From Aurelia coerulea (Eukaryota > Cnidaria > Scyphozoa > Semaeostomeae > Ulmaridae), in contig CM076959.1 of assembly GCA_039566865.1 (NCBI GenBank), positions 19,390,501 through 19,454,500 on the forward strand: a stretch of 64,000 nt of DNA, in the 5' to 3' direction. Positions 12,301-24,400 of the stretch are shown here, one piece after another. The number at the start of each line of letters is the position of its first letter. Position 1 is the first letter of the stretch. Under the pieces are notes generated by a model. It saw only the letters and a program-made list of their open reading frames with translations. It made no database searches and was not told where the DNA came from. Both the position numbers and the translations under genes were made by a program.

Positions 12301-15300
12301 ATTTGGTATGAATCTAAAGATTTTGTTGTCAATGTTTACCATTTGGTTTTTATATTCAATTTTAAAAAACTACAAGAATACATAAGATACATAACCACAA
12401 AGCAGGGGAGCTACAAAAGAAAACTACAAAATTGCAGTGAATGAAGCTGCATGGGGTGTGAACTTGCGCATCCTTCCGGCAGTCACCATTTAGACATAAA
12501 ACAAAACAAACCAGACATAAGATAATGAAAAAGAAAGCAGAAAGAAAAACGAGAAAGAGAAAAGGCGAGGGGAAATTTTAATTTTTAGCTGCATAACAGC
12601 ATCATAGTATTTTTCGATTTAGCCTGGAGAAGGGAAAGGTCCCTATGACTTAACATAGTTTTTGCTTTGGGGAGAACATAAGATTGCTCTGTCTGTGAAG
12701 CAAAGTTTTGCTGTTGCAACATGGAGCTTGAGAAACATACAAATGCTCATACTGAAGATATTACGAGGTATAAACATCTTACTATTACAATTTCCATGGG
12801 CAAAATGTGTTGTTATCAAGGACATGTTTCGATTTTCGATTGAACAAATATTATCCACAGTTACAGTAAATCCTTGTGAATTTCATGACTCAAAATCAAG
12901 CTTATCAAGAAGCCTCAGTATGGTAATTTTGTTATCTCATTTGATGATAAATATGTTAATGCTCATTTAATTTTGAACCTCAGAGAAACATTTTTAACTC
13001 TTACTCTCTTTTTTTAATATTTGCAGGTTCAGTAACATCTATAGTTTATGCTGTTATTTCTGGTATAATTGGTATAGCTCTGTGTTTTGCTGGACATAAA
13101 TTCTTGAAAATTGGTATGATTTCAATTTTTGTTTCAAGTTTATCTGATATCGTATAGAGAACTGTTCATGCTTACTGTTCAAATCATGTATGCCTTTTTG
13201 GTTGAAGTTGCTGAAAAGCGATAAGGAGGCATTTGAGATCAGAGATTAACAACAATATAATCTTTTGCAAGGTTCTTCGAGTTACTGTATAATCCTTGTG
13301 TCTTGGTTCGTTTTACTTGGTTCGTTGTCGAGACTTACCGATAAAAGAGAAGTATTTGATTGCAAAAATCGAGATCTATATAAATTTTATGGTCTGATAT
13401 CTTCATTGCAAATATGTCCTTCCAGTGAATATTTTGCTTTTCTGATATGAAATAAGTAACAATAGGTTTGCTCCAAATTTTGTAAAACTCCTTTTTTTCA
13501 GAAATCTTGTTTGGTGGTGTTCTGTCGGGATTTCTCCTGTCCTACATTCTTCTTTTAAGATTTGCAAATATTGGTTTTACAGGTAAGTAGCATTATTCCT
13601 GGACACATTTGTTTCTGTTAAAAACATTGCATTTCGATTTATACGCCTGGTGAATAAAATCATGTTTACGAGGTTTCAAAGCCCGTAGCTCTAAAACCAT
13701 TTGTCATATTCTTATACACTCATAATACCTGTTTAGCTAACATATCATCATAGATGAGAAAATTTACTTTGTCAAAGTCACAGGAAGCCCAGGCGGTTGA
13801 TTGAACGAAAATAAGTTTAAAACTTTGAAATAGTTTATTATAATACCTTTGTGTCTTATTTGTTGCACTTCTCTACGGCTGTATTGCGTTTCCTTTGTTG
13901 ACTTCTGTACTGCGTAATTGTTCGGATACGAGAGTTCGATATGAAGTAACTCAGTAACTAACTAACGCAATAACTAACTAAGTAAGTAACTAACGCAGTA
14001 CTATGTAATAAGTACTTCACATCGAACTCTCGCATTCGAACAGTTACGCAGTACAGAAGTCAACCAAGGAAACGCAATACAGCCGTAGAGAAGTGCAACA
14101 AGTAAGACACAAAGGTATCACAATTAACTATTTTGAAGTTTAAACTTATTGTCGTTCAATCAACCGCTCTGGTCAAAATTAGTTGCATCATTCTCAAATA
14201 ACAGGCAATTTTAAAGAAGTTCTTTTTCTCAGAATCAAAACTGGCCTAAAGACCTTGATCAAATTTTCTAGCAAGTTAACCCCACAGCTTCCATAAACAA
14301 AGTTATAATTTCACATCAGAAGTTGGTAACTTTTGTTTTGATTATTAATCTCACGAATCCCGGACTAGTCCTTTCACTAATAGTTTTCTTTTATAGCATC
14401 GATGCTGTCATCAACTGCAGCCGGAGTGGCATTTGGAGCCATCTTACTTTTTGTATACATGAAAACATCATTGTTCTATCCAATATTCTTGAACAATGCA
14501 TTGTTAATTGGTTTCATCGTGGCCTGTTCAGTATTTTTTTCACCACTAGGTAAGATTTCTTTTTGGTACTACTGAGCATATATGGCAAATAATTGAAAAA
14601 AATTGCACGGTAATTGCATCCTCTTTGTGATTTGATGGCTTGATGGGGACTTGAATTACTTCGCTATGATTCTATCGTTGCGATTTGTGATACGTCAGTT
14701 AGTTTCAGAATTCTAGCATATTACGTATTTCAACCAGTTTTGAGATTTTTACGTCATCAAATTGCAGTATCTCAAACTGGAAAGGCTACAGATTCCCGTT
14801 TATCGCCATACTGTAGACAGCATAGGTTCCAAATCTTTAATTCGACTTAAAAAGGTGGGTGTAAAATTCTGTGATCTATTTCTTCTAACTGAGTGGCTTA
14901 CAACAAACTTTAGTTACTTATCTTTAATTCTACCGTTGGACTTTTCAGAAATTTTCAATATTTTTTGAAATGTCAGCGTATGTTACATTTTAACTCATTT
15001 GAGGATGTGACGTCATCAAATTTCTAAATCATAAACCAGAAAAGTCACAGACTTTTGCTTGATACCATATTGTAGACATTCATAAACTATGGTTTTCTTT
15101 GAAATTATTTCATGTTGCTTCAAACAGTTTAGAAACTAGGATGGTTTTAAGTTTTTTTGAAAATTTTTCTTGAATTCTTGAAAAAGAAGAAAAACACTCT
15201 AATTCTGAAAATATTGAAGATTTCACAAAAGTCCAACGGTAGAATTACAGAGAAATAGCTGAAGTTTCTTTGAAATCATTCAGTTCAAAGAAATAAGTAA

Positions 15301-17791
15301 CTGAATTTTACACCAGGCGTTTTAAAGATTTGGAACCTATGCTACTGTAGACCCTCTTACCCTAAAATTTGGTTTCCTAGAATATTGTCTCACTTTTCAT
15401 CTATTGATTTAGGATTTGGAGAATTTTCTTTTGCTTGCAAGAAAAAATGCTGCTCTATAATTGAAGAGAAATTTAGGGTTCATCCTCTCAGAATATTCCT
15501 GAAAATTCCAATGACTGGAAATTGGCCTTTTGACCTAATTTGACACAATTTCCAAGAGATAATGACCAACATATTTCGAAGTATTTCCAAACAATTGTAT
15601 GTACTATTTTGAATGTCAAATATTCCAAATGTTACCAATTTTTCTTTCTTAATTTCAGCAAATCTACATGAATTTTCAAGCAACACTGTCTTTCTTCTAA
15701 CGTTTGTTTGTATCATGCTTGTGTGTCCTATACCTTTAATCTTCTTTCCAAAGATCGTAAGTATGATGTATTTTAATTTCAAAATTATTTACCATTTTGA
15801 ATTGCACGAAATTTTTGTCGTAAAATGTTATCAGTTTTGGCTTGAGTTGATAGTGTTGCTAGAATTGAAAAGGTTGAGTCAGTGGGTAAGCAAATTATTA
15901 ACTTAGAGAAGATCAGAATGTAGGAATTTGTCAGAAATATACCGGGTGACTCGAAATGTGTCCCCTTGTTTGAAAAATCATTAGAGCAAAAGTAATCTCA
16001 CGATGATTTTGGGGATTGAGTTTCACAGATCAAATTTTCTCTTACTATCTATAGTCAATCATTGTCAACCAGCTTGTTAAATGTGATGCTTTCCTCCTTT
16101 TTGTAGACAAGTATTCTGTTCTCGTCGCTCATTGGTGGTTACATTGCATTGACGGGTAGGTAGCCGTTATACCCTTTAGAATCCTAGTAACCAACGGTTT
16201 TATTATTAAACTTTTTTGCAAATTTCAATGTTTTCAATTTGCTCGTGAATGTCTTGCAAAAAGCGCAAATTCCAAATCTTTGAAACCATCAGTGTGAAAT
16301 CATATGACCTATTTCTTTGAATTGACGGGCTTAAAAGAAATTTTAGTTACGTTACTTGAATTCTACCCTTTGAGTTTACAGAAAGTTTTAATATTTTTGA
16401 AGTTACACCGTATTTCATATTTCAACGCGTTGGATATCACGCCATCAAATTTCTTTATCGGGGACCAGAAGAGTGAGACTTCTGCTTGATTCCATATCAT
16501 AGACATTCGTCAGCTATAATTTTCTTGAGAATTATTCCGTGTTTCCTCAAAAAATTTGTAGAAATTAAGATGATTTCAATTCTACTTCGAATCTTTTCTT
16601 GATTCCTTGAAAAAGAAGAAAACTCGTTTAATTATATTGAATATGTTTAATTATAAAAATGTTTTATCGGATGTTTCCACAACTGGCTGCTTTAAAAGAG
16701 ATTACCAATCAATGTGGACGATCATAAGTAGAACGTCCACCAGCATTGTCCACAAATTCCCTTGTTGCAATTTTAATCTTATTTGAATCTCTATTCTTTT
16801 AGCCTGCAGTTTCTTCCTTCATGCAACCTTTCAGTATATTGTTCTTGAATTCATATTACGAGCTGGAATCCCATCTTTTGCTGATTCATATTTGCGAGTA
16901 CCATTTCAGAATAACGGTAAGTTTTTATGCACAATATTACTACTCACGACTGATCAAAATTGTATCTATGCACAAGCTTTGAGACAGTGAAAATCTAAGA
17001 CTGTCTACTGGGCGACTCAGAAAATGCAATCTCTGTTTGAAAGGCCAATGCTCCCTGAATATCAAGATGATAATATTGGCAAATATTTAATGATGGAAAT
17101 ATTCAAATCTATTTCAAAGATTACCTTGCTGAACTTACCACTCCTGTTTGAAATTAGCAGGGATTTTACTCAAGGAAGCCCCTTCAAGACAGCTTCAATA
17201 GGCCAAAATTACGATGACATTTTCTTCATATTTCTGCCTTAGCAGCAATGACCGCAACACGTTTCAGCACGTGTTATTTTTCATGGAGGATGACATTGCC
17301 TGGAATAATGGTGTCGCGCTTTTAAGAATGGTACCTTCATCCTTCCAAAGGGATAACACAGGCTAGTGCAGATATGAGTCATGGCTGTAGAGCAGAAATA
17401 CGAGGAGAACCTGGTCGTGATTTTAGTCCATTTTTGGAGATTTCTTTGGAAAACATGAACAAGAAGTTCTACGCTAGAGCATGGACTTAATCTGTTTCCT
17501 TCCTTTATAGAATTTATCCTCTGTGGTGTTTGGGGATTCCTTGTCATGGCTGGCTCATTATCCCAATACTTGATGACAAGAAAAGACCCATTCCCTCCAC
17601 CATCAAAACGACGCAAACGATCCTCTGGGCGCCGCAAGGCAAGCTGGTTAATGCGAAGGCGACGAAGAGCAGCCAATCAGCTGCTTGATGAAAGAACACC
17701 ATTAATGCAAAGCGATAATTTGCAGGATAATTATGGAGGCAGTGCGTCTTTAGATAAGTACCAGCCACAACCTGTTAATATTGTATTATGA
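9311..17791 (+). CDS. TM7SF3: Transmembrane 7 superfamily member 3 (TM7SF3)
   Basis: Eleven exons: 9311-9383 (signal peptide, MRGKYLNVVFLLLKTLIL), about 10418-10802, 11595-11980, 12131-12305, 13027-13113, 13502-13582, 14397-14549, 15659-15756, 16107-16155, 16803-16916 and 17511-17791. Phases agree for every junction from exon 2 on. The extracellular half contains DPIPGG followed by Cys-rich sequence, RLEYDLYMYQ and SLPYEGVVYNIIVRDP; seven hydrophobic segments follow, one per exon, including FSPLG and VPFQNN. All these match the order in vertebrate TM7SF3 (DPVPGG, LQYDVYQY, SLPGQGVIYNVIVWDP, FTPLG, VPFQTND). The C-tail is strongly basic and ends near ERTPLM, the position of the vertebrate ERTPLLL motif. 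TM7SF3 is a seven-helix membrane protein linked to cell survival and stress responses in mammals. The exon 1/exon 2 junction is not solved: exon 1 ends in phase 1, but the best exon 2 acceptors (10418 and 10430) are in phase 0, so a small exon may be missing from this transposon-rich intron. Confidence 0.9.
9586..10051. mobile_element. Nested MITEs: PIF/Harbinger-like element inside a second inverted-repeat element
   Basis: The outer ends are AGCCTGTGCAGACTC (9586) and GAGTCTGCACGTGCGCAGGCT (to 10051). Inside, 9622-10027 has terminal inverted repeats TACCCCGTTTACACTGAGCA and its complement, flanked by the direct repeat TTA (9619-9621 and 10028-10030). A TTA target duplication is characteristic of PIF/Harbinger-type elements. 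The interior is rich in GGATCGCGATCC palindromes. There is no transposase ORF. Confidence 0.75.
11224..11400 (+). repeat. tRNA-derived SINE-like repeat
   Basis: An A-box-like TGGCTCAGTGTAGCAGC and a B-box-like GGTTTGAGTCCC about 35 bp further on form a tRNA-like head. A downstream body (TGCTACATAGATTGAGGAGA ... GTGGTCACATTGAGAG) is shared with the copy at 18620-18800. It lies in a TM7SF3 intron. Confidence 0.6.
13788..14172. mobile_element. Long foldback element (about 160-bp arms)
   Basis: The left arm from GCGGTTGATTGAACGA through CTACGGCTGTATTGCG and GACTTCTGTACTGCGTAA is repeated in reverse complement up to TCGTTCAATCAACCGC near 14170. The ~60-bp loop holds (TAACTAAC)n-like repeats. It sits in TM7SF3 intron 6 and would form a strong cruciform or hairpin RNA. 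Confidence 0.85.
14816..15345. mobile_element. Inverted-repeat element with AGCATAGGTTCCAAATCTTT ends
   Basis: The ends are AGCATAGGTTCCAAATCTTT and its complement AAAGATTTGGAACCTATGCT. Related copies or half copies occur at about 16265-16640, 25158-25682 and 44080-44226. All carry a subterminal GGTGTAAAATTC and an internal motif about not disturbing CATCAAATTTCTAAATC. There is no ORF of note. These elements account for most of the bulk of several TM7SF3 and lipase introns. Confidence 0.8.
16265..16640 (+). mobile_element. Diverged partial copy of the CCAAATCTTT-ended element
   Basis: It starts ATTCCAAATCTTTGAAACCA and keeps the internal GGATATCACGCCATCAAATT and GAAAAAGAAGAAAA blocks of the 14816 copy, but lacks a clear right terminus. 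It lies between TM7SF3 exons 9 and 10. Confidence 0.55.
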
Positions 17792-18118
17792 TAATTTGTA
17801 GAAACATGCACTGGGCGTTTTGTAAAATTTTACCCGGTGAGCCAGAAAACAGTTTTGGCTTCCGTAAATTCATAGCACAACCAGTACTGGACGGATTGGA
17901 ATGATTTAAATTTTAGTTTTGTTTAAACCCGACAGACTGAAATGTTTTGTTGTTTTCTCGCGTTTTTATGAGCACTGAAAATATAGGTAAATTTGACTCT
18001 ACGAAAATTTCTTGGTTGCGAAGTGCCAGAAAAAGGGTAGAAGACATTTTTTTCTATCAAGATGTAAAACTACACTATTTATACTTACATTACATTGTAC
18101 CATCCATAGTGAGAAAGA

Positions 18119-18124
18119 AATAAA
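18119..18124 (+). terminator. TM7SF3: Polyadenylation signal of TM7SF3
   Basis: AATAAA lies about 330 bases downstream of the TM7SF3 stop codon (17791), followed by T-rich sequence. Confidence 0.5.
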
Positions 18125-18619
18125 GTCACCGGGTCTTCACTACTTTGGCTTTAATTATCTGTAGTTAGCTATCTTTTCTGTTACTTGCCAACTGTAAATA
18201 AATCATTTCTTATGGATAACACTTGCAATTCAAATTAATTTTGAATACACACAACAAAGAGCAAAACGACACAACTAAGATACATTAATCTCTCACATAC
18301 AATAGAAATTCCGCCCGCTCGGAAAATTCCACTGACTGGAAATCAGCCTTTACACAAAATAGATAAGAAAACAACAGATCTACGGCCGATTACTGGTCAA
18401 AAACAGAACGTTTGAGCATCTTGATTATGATTAACCTTTTTCTAATTATGTTACCAATTGTACTCATTTGATCTGTAAATGTTACCATTTGTTACATTTT
18501 GTTATTTATCAGTTTAGAATTTATTTGTTCTTAGAACTGCTTTTGTAAACACCAGATTCATAATCTCATTAATCACCTTTCTCTATCAGAAGTTTTATTT
18601 TGTGAAGACAATCTAACAA

Positions 18620-18800
18620 ACGGTGATAGCGTGCTTGGTACCTATGTTCAGGTCGCTAGTTCCAGTTCCCGCCCTGGCAAATCTGCTACCTAACGTGAGA
18701 AGAGTTGCCACATCTTTATTAGCTGAGGATAAAGAGATGGCGAGGCGTGGTCCAGGGTATGGTCACATCGAGAGGGCATTGCTTCGATAACCGTAGCTTT
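18620..18800 (+). repeat. tRNA-derived SINE-like repeat
   Basis: It shares the body of the 11224 copy: CTGCTACCTAACGTGAGAAG, then GGTCACATCGAGAGGGCATT. The tRNA-like head is more degenerate, with a B-box-like CTAGTTCCAGTTCCCG. Confidence 0.5.
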
Positions 18801-18833
18801 CAGTGTTGAAGAAACGACGTTCCTTTCAGGGTA

Positions 18834-18913
18834 GCCTGCGTGCAGACTCGAAATTGAAAAGAGGAGAAAACTGTTTTTCCTCTTTTCAATTTCGAGTCTG
18901 CACGCAGGCTAAT
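18834..18913. mobile_element. Near-perfect hairpin (minimal MITE)
   Basis: AGCCTGCGTGCAGACTCGAA runs on to ATTGAAAAGAGGA and is then repeated in reverse complement to TCGAGTCTGCACGCAGGCT. The arms are about 35 bp with almost no loop. The same terminal sequence bounds the nested element at 9586-10051 and a small copy at 39439-39505. Confidence 0.85.
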
Positions 18914-19493
18914 TCAGGGTAACCAAAAACTATAGTTTATCATGCCTTCGCTGAGGCAAAAAATGTCTTAACTCTCTGCATTTTCTGTCGCCATAGCTGG
19001 TTTCATTGGAAGCCTGGTTTTGGGGAAAGCTGCTATATAAGATATGGGAAGACCAGATCAAAAAACGAATTACTTTTAACGAGTGTGATGTCAGGCGCTA
19101 CATGAATGACCAGCATGAAAATAGCTCGTCTCTAAATCAAATCAGGCGATGTTTGGAGTTCACTAAAGGCATGTGTGGGGTTATTGCGTCCATCAGTCTA
19201 TCAATAGCGATAACCTACGAACATATAATCAGTCTAGTGTGGATCCACAGTTTCTGCGTAGGCCAAATTTGATTTTTGGAGCCAGTTTGATTTACTTTTC
19301 AACCAAAAGAAGCTCGATCGATCCACTCTGTCTATCTACAATCTTGGACATAAATTACTGGTCTTCTGCTGGACCTTTCAATTCCAGACGACATTCAGGT
19401 GGCAATGAAAGTTTTCTTTTTGAATTTGGGATTTGAATGGAAAGATTGAAAAATAAATTTGGACTTTGAAATGTTTTCTGCATTCTCGACAGG

Positions 19494-19580
19494 TGAAGAA
19501 GCGAGACTCGGAATAAATCCAATTTCTGACCAAAATGCAGACCTTTTACGTCAAACAAAGGCAGAGGCAGCCTCATTCTA
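19494..19580 (+). CDS. Orphan exon-like ORF (possible 3' terminal exon)
   Basis: After an acceptor-like TTCTGCATTCTCGACAG, an open frame reads about 28 codons to TAA (EEARLGINPISDQNADLLRQ then TKAEAASF). The composition and codon use look coding, unlike the AT-rich surroundings. No upstream partner exon or family could be recognised. It could belong to a small gene whose other exons I missed, or be chance. Confidence 0.25.
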
Positions 19581-20751
19581 ACAAGTCATGCAAGGATTCA
19601 TTGCTGTTTCAAGACATTATACCATTCTGTCTTTCCACATACAGCTGTTGAGTTTCTTATTTGTGCTAATAATTTGAAAGAAATCTCTAATTTTTAACAA
19701 AATTCCCTCGAAAAATTAAGTGCGTGCTCGCCCTGGCTACCTGGCATTTTTTGGACAGACAACCCAAAGAAAAAATAAACATTTTGACTAGACAAAGATG
19801 TTTTGAAAAATTAGTCGCTGTTTTCGCGTTTTAACATGCTTGAAAGGTATGGGCAGGGTTGCATTTAGCTTGCATCTGCAAAGAGTATAAATAAAACGAA
19901 TCTAAAATATCTTGTTGAAATTCGACATTGGCTCAAGGAACAATCATGTGTGTGTAAGTGTTTTTCTTTGTATCATTTATAAACAAGCATATTTAGCATT
20001 GCACAGTCCCTATAAAAAACGTATGTAAGCTGAAAAGTCTTGGGAAAAGTCCGAAAAGTCTGCGGAGGCTCCTCCTCTGCGTGTAAAGGTCTGTAAAGAC
20101 ATTATTACCAAGGCACGTGACCTGATAGTCATATGACTGCGTTGGACGTCTCATGAGATTCGATCTGAAATCTGATTGGTTAATTTTGAGGAGTGTCTAG
20201 GGCCGGCTTTTCAATAGACCAAAACAAAGAACATACCAAAATGAAATGCAAGAACACGTTGCATCGAAGATACAGAGAGTGAGAACGAATGAAGCGAAAC
20301 TAAGAGGTTGTTTTATAATCTAATGGAGAAGGAATACATTGAAACATCGTTGAAATTTGAAATTGAATGAACTTTAGGACTTAGAAGGATTTTAATATTT
20401 ATGAAACCCCGCGTGATGGCAAACCGGCTTGTTGACATTTTCATTCAGTTTGTTTTTCTGTCGGCAATCTGTAAACTACAGAATAGAGAAACGACGGAAT
20501 GGAAACATGGAGCAAAATGAAATCATAGATGAAATGCATGGTCTGTGTCCAGACCCAATGCCCGTATTCATTTAGCAAAACAGCTCGTTGGTTTCTAAGG
20601 CTAAAAAGCCACAATGCAACAAAATAAAAGATATGTAAATCATTGGAACTAGAGTTTTCTATAGTTGAACCTCTAAAATATAGATTCCAGCTACGAAAAA
20701 GTAAATGGCAAATGGGGCAAAAGAAAGATAGCCAGAACCCAAATCAGCAAC

Positions 20752-21132
20752 CTACACGTGTTTTCTTTTATAATAAACTGAGGATTTGGGCTAGTACTGA
20801 AAGGTTCTTAAAATTATCCGATTTTGAGTGCTCGGACTTTCTTACGAGTTTCTTAGAGATTCTATAGCAATCATCATGTTCACTACCTGTGCCCCTGTGA
20901 ACCTTTCAAAGCCATGTTTTTTAAGCCTTTCCAATTTTGAATTTTTAGACATTACTCAAGTACCTTACAAGTAATATAATACAGAAAACAGGTGACAATA
21001 AAGCCAAGGACTTCCTTTGTCAAAATAAATATTTTCTTAACATATATTTTCCCAGTACTGGAGTTTCTTAATTTTTTAGCGATCTGAGAGTTGAGAGTTT
21101 CTTATGAGCAGTTTCTTAAAGAATACGTGTAA
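20752..21132 (+). mobile_element. MITE of the AAGAAACT family (full-length copy)
   Basis: About 380 bp with terminal inverted repeats resembling ACACGTATTTTTTTATAAGA. The interior is studded with TTTCTTA/TAAGAAA motifs and includes AGTACTGAAAGGTTCTTAAA, GATTTTGAGTGCTCGGACTT and GATCTGAGAGTTGAGAGTTT. Other copies in this window: 32369-32720 (-), 33405-33680 (+, partial), 55983-56310 (-), 56325-56697 (+), with fragments at 23370-23600, 54630-54730 and 55215-55510. Confidence 0.85.
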
Positions 21133-21453
21133 TTAATTCTCTCATTCCATATGTCCATTCCGTGGTTTTATTCCATATTCCGTAATTCACAGACTACCGT
21201 CCTTTTATATTTTGACCAGAATTAAATTTCAAGTTACGTGACAGACCTCGAAGGGCACGGAAGAGTCCAACAAGAACAGGCAGACTAGACACGCGAGGGG
21301 AGCCGGTTAACCACTAAATAAATACGCTGTTCATTGCACCATTATCTCCAGATATAATCTCATCGTCCATGGATGTGGCTACAAAGAAAGAGATGCTTTT
21401 GAGTAGAAGATAGATACCCAGCGTACTTAGGCCCTTTATTTGGCCATCGAAGT

Positions 21454-24400
21454 ATGAACGGTTCATGCAGTTCGGCGGAAAATGATAGAGATTTGAACAA
21501 CAATAACGTCATGACTCAATCACCTGAGGAATGGATTTACATCGGAGAAGAAGACCCTGATAAAGCAAATATAACATTTTCAGGATGTGGATTCCTTGGA
21601 ATATACCATATCGGAGTGATTTCATGTTTAAAACAACATTCTCCACAACATCTAAAACATTTTACTCACTTCGGAGGGGCTTCAGCCGGGGCCTTGAGTG
21701 CTTGTACGTTAATGTTCAACATGGATCTTGAAAGTTGTGTGCAATTTGTTATGAAACTCGCTGGTAAAGCAAGAAATAATCTTTTTGGTCCCTTGAGTCA
21801 AGACTTTGATCCTGTTGGGATTATACAAAAAGTTTTCATAAAGTTCTTGCCAGAAAATGCTCATCAGGTCGCAACCGGGAAGCTTCATATTTCGATGACG
21901 AGAGTTAGCGACTGGAAGAATGTTATTATATCGGAGTATAAATCCAACCAAGAGCTTGTTGATGTGAGTCTGAACAGAAAAAAGGATAATTTATGATACT
22001 TTTAGTCTCATAATGTAATTTAGATGATATTTCTGAGTTTGAATCGTTTCAATTTCAAACTCTTACTTCCCTCCCTTGGCCTTGATATCGTGCGAAGTAC
22101 TCTAACCCAATCTGGCCTAAAATGGTCCCGTAGCAGAATCTCATCAAACTCCATTGTCCCATGCCGTCTTTAGCTACCAAAACTTACCATTGAAAGAACC
22201 ATTGAAAATGTAATATTATACAAGACAAATGCCCACCTCCCTTGGTTTGTACCATAGAAATATGATTTGTTTCTAAGATAATTGTTTGCCGGTTGACAAT
22301 GCTTGCCGGGTGCACTTATTGTAATATTGTACACGCCTCCACACAATAGATTTGTCTTTCCAGGGGCACAGAGTAAACAACATCTAGGGAGCAAAGTGCA
22401 CCCCTGATGCTGAGCAACAATCTAAAATGTAAACAAGTCTGTTCCTATTCTAAATTTACCTGCCAAAGTATGAGTGAAATTTTCAAAAATAGGAATCGTA
22501 ACCCTGTGAGGTCTTTATAACCCACCCCAAGTGGCCCAACTTCCATCTGTTACCCTAAGCAGATGCTTCATAAATTTTGTAGCCTGTTGCAAACGGTTTT
22601 CTCATGGTCATTTTGGGTTTCTGGAATCATTGGGCTTTTTGTAGCACTTTGGAAAACCTCTGATTCAAAAAGCACATGTTTGGAAAAGCCAAGAATCAAC
22701 CCTACACCCCAAGAAAACAATAAAGTTCAACCAGATCTACTGTTTTTCTACTTTTCAGCAACCCACTCATACTACCAGGTTAATCTCCTCTACTCCCCAA
22801 AGCTGTCAACAACATGATATTAGTTATGAGATGGACCATGGGGGTATTAGGCTGGCACAATGGTCTGAGCATAGGCAGAGTGTGTCAGCGCTGGGGGATT
22901 TATTCCTGAAAGGTGTCAATCATGATAGTGTCACACCAGTTTCTGCTTCCTGGTGCAGGGGCATCAAAGGTAGGGTATGCTTTGGGGTGAATTGCATCCA
23001 AGTAGAATGCTAGAACCCTTGTAAGATCCAATTCATACAGAAGCAAACAATTTTTACTTTACCTCTTTGGGACCCTTGCCCGTGGGGAATTTTTACCACC
23101 TTTATTTCCTCTCTGTGCTACTGTCCCCTTGCAACTTTTTGCAGTTGGTGTCAAGCCATCCTAAATGATTTATCTAACATCCTCTTTTTTATTTTAGGCA
23201 CTCATTTGTACATCATTTGTGCCATTTTACTCTGGCATTAAACCACCCAAATTCAGAGGCACTGTAAGTACAATAACATCCAGTTTCTAACTGAAAAAGT
23301 TATCTCTGGATTTTGTCACTCAGCTGAGTCATGCTGTAGTCATTGCTATTATTTCCAGATTTAGCATAAGCTGCATGTTTTTAAGAAACTAAAAAATTGA
23401 CACAGTATTGAAAGTTTCTTGAATTTATCAGATTTTGAGTACTCTAAGTGGTCAGTTTTATAAAACTGCATGTTATACATTTCTCAAGTAGTACGGAGCG
23501 ACAAAATACAACAAATAAGCAGAAATACTGTATGCTAGATGAAGAATAAAAGAGTTTCTAGGGTTGGGTTTCCTATTTGGAGCTTCTTATGAAAAGACTG
23601 TACAAAAGCAAGTTCACAGTGAATGAAGTCCAAAGTTCACAAGAGAAGGCTCTTGTTTTCATGGGTCCTTCTTTGCGTACAAAATTAAAAATTGATGTAA
23701 CAAATTGAAGATGAAAGAAACACCTGCAAAGCTTCTATTGTTTAAATCTTAAAGCCAATTTTAAACAGCTTGAGATCTGAACCATTATGTCATATGATCC
23801 ATTCATTGTCTCTGTATGTTTCATTTGATCGATTGAACTACACTATAAAGAGATATGGATGAAAAAAGAGAATATTTTTAGCACACAAGTCCTTTCTTAT
23901 GTTTTCGTAAAATGTGACTTAGCTGTCACTGACTTTGCAAAGTACTTTGTACAAAGTTTTTGTACTCCTATAAAAACTGGATTTTTAAATTAGATAAAAT
24001 TGCTCATTTGATTACCTTGCAAACTAACACCCAACAAATGAGTACCAAAGTTTATGGTATTGTTGAGAATCTTGCAGATTATGTTACAGGAAGTTGATAC
24101 TGAATTGTACATCTTTTTGGAACTGCGTAAATTTGCCAACCCTACAGGTTTCCATTGCCAGCTAAAACTATTTTCAGCAAAAACTTTGAATTATTTTGAG
24201 GGGTACCAACTTTCATGGAAGACATTCAACAGTCACATGAGCTTCCATGCCCTTAATTTTTAAAAATCTCTTTCTGTTTTCAGGCATACATTGATGGTGG
24301 GTTCTCAGACAACATGCCACAGCATTTTAAAGGAACAACAATCACAGTTTCTCCATTTAGCGGCGAAAGTGACATTTGTCCTGATGATGCAAATGAAACA

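Larger units (their letters stand above)
18130..21450. other. Intergenic region between TM7SF3 and the lipase gene
   Basis: It holds a SINE-like repeat (18620-18800), a perfect short hairpin element (18834-18913), an orphan exon-like ORF (19494-19580), a segment repeated at the right end of the window (19190-19238, CATCAGTCTATCAATAGCGA), and a full copy of the AAGAAACT MITE (20752-21132). The lipase promoter should be in the last few hundred bases; no clear core element was recognised. Confidence 0.5.

Noticed and set aside
17281..17768. Two antisense ORFs over the last TM7SF3 exon
   Set aside because: They are shadows of the TM7SF3 coding frame and its basic tail.
19006..19436. Two ORFs of 87-88 codons as a gene
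   Set aside because: They overlap in different frames, run through a dispersed repeat (19190-19240), and lack supported exon boundaries.
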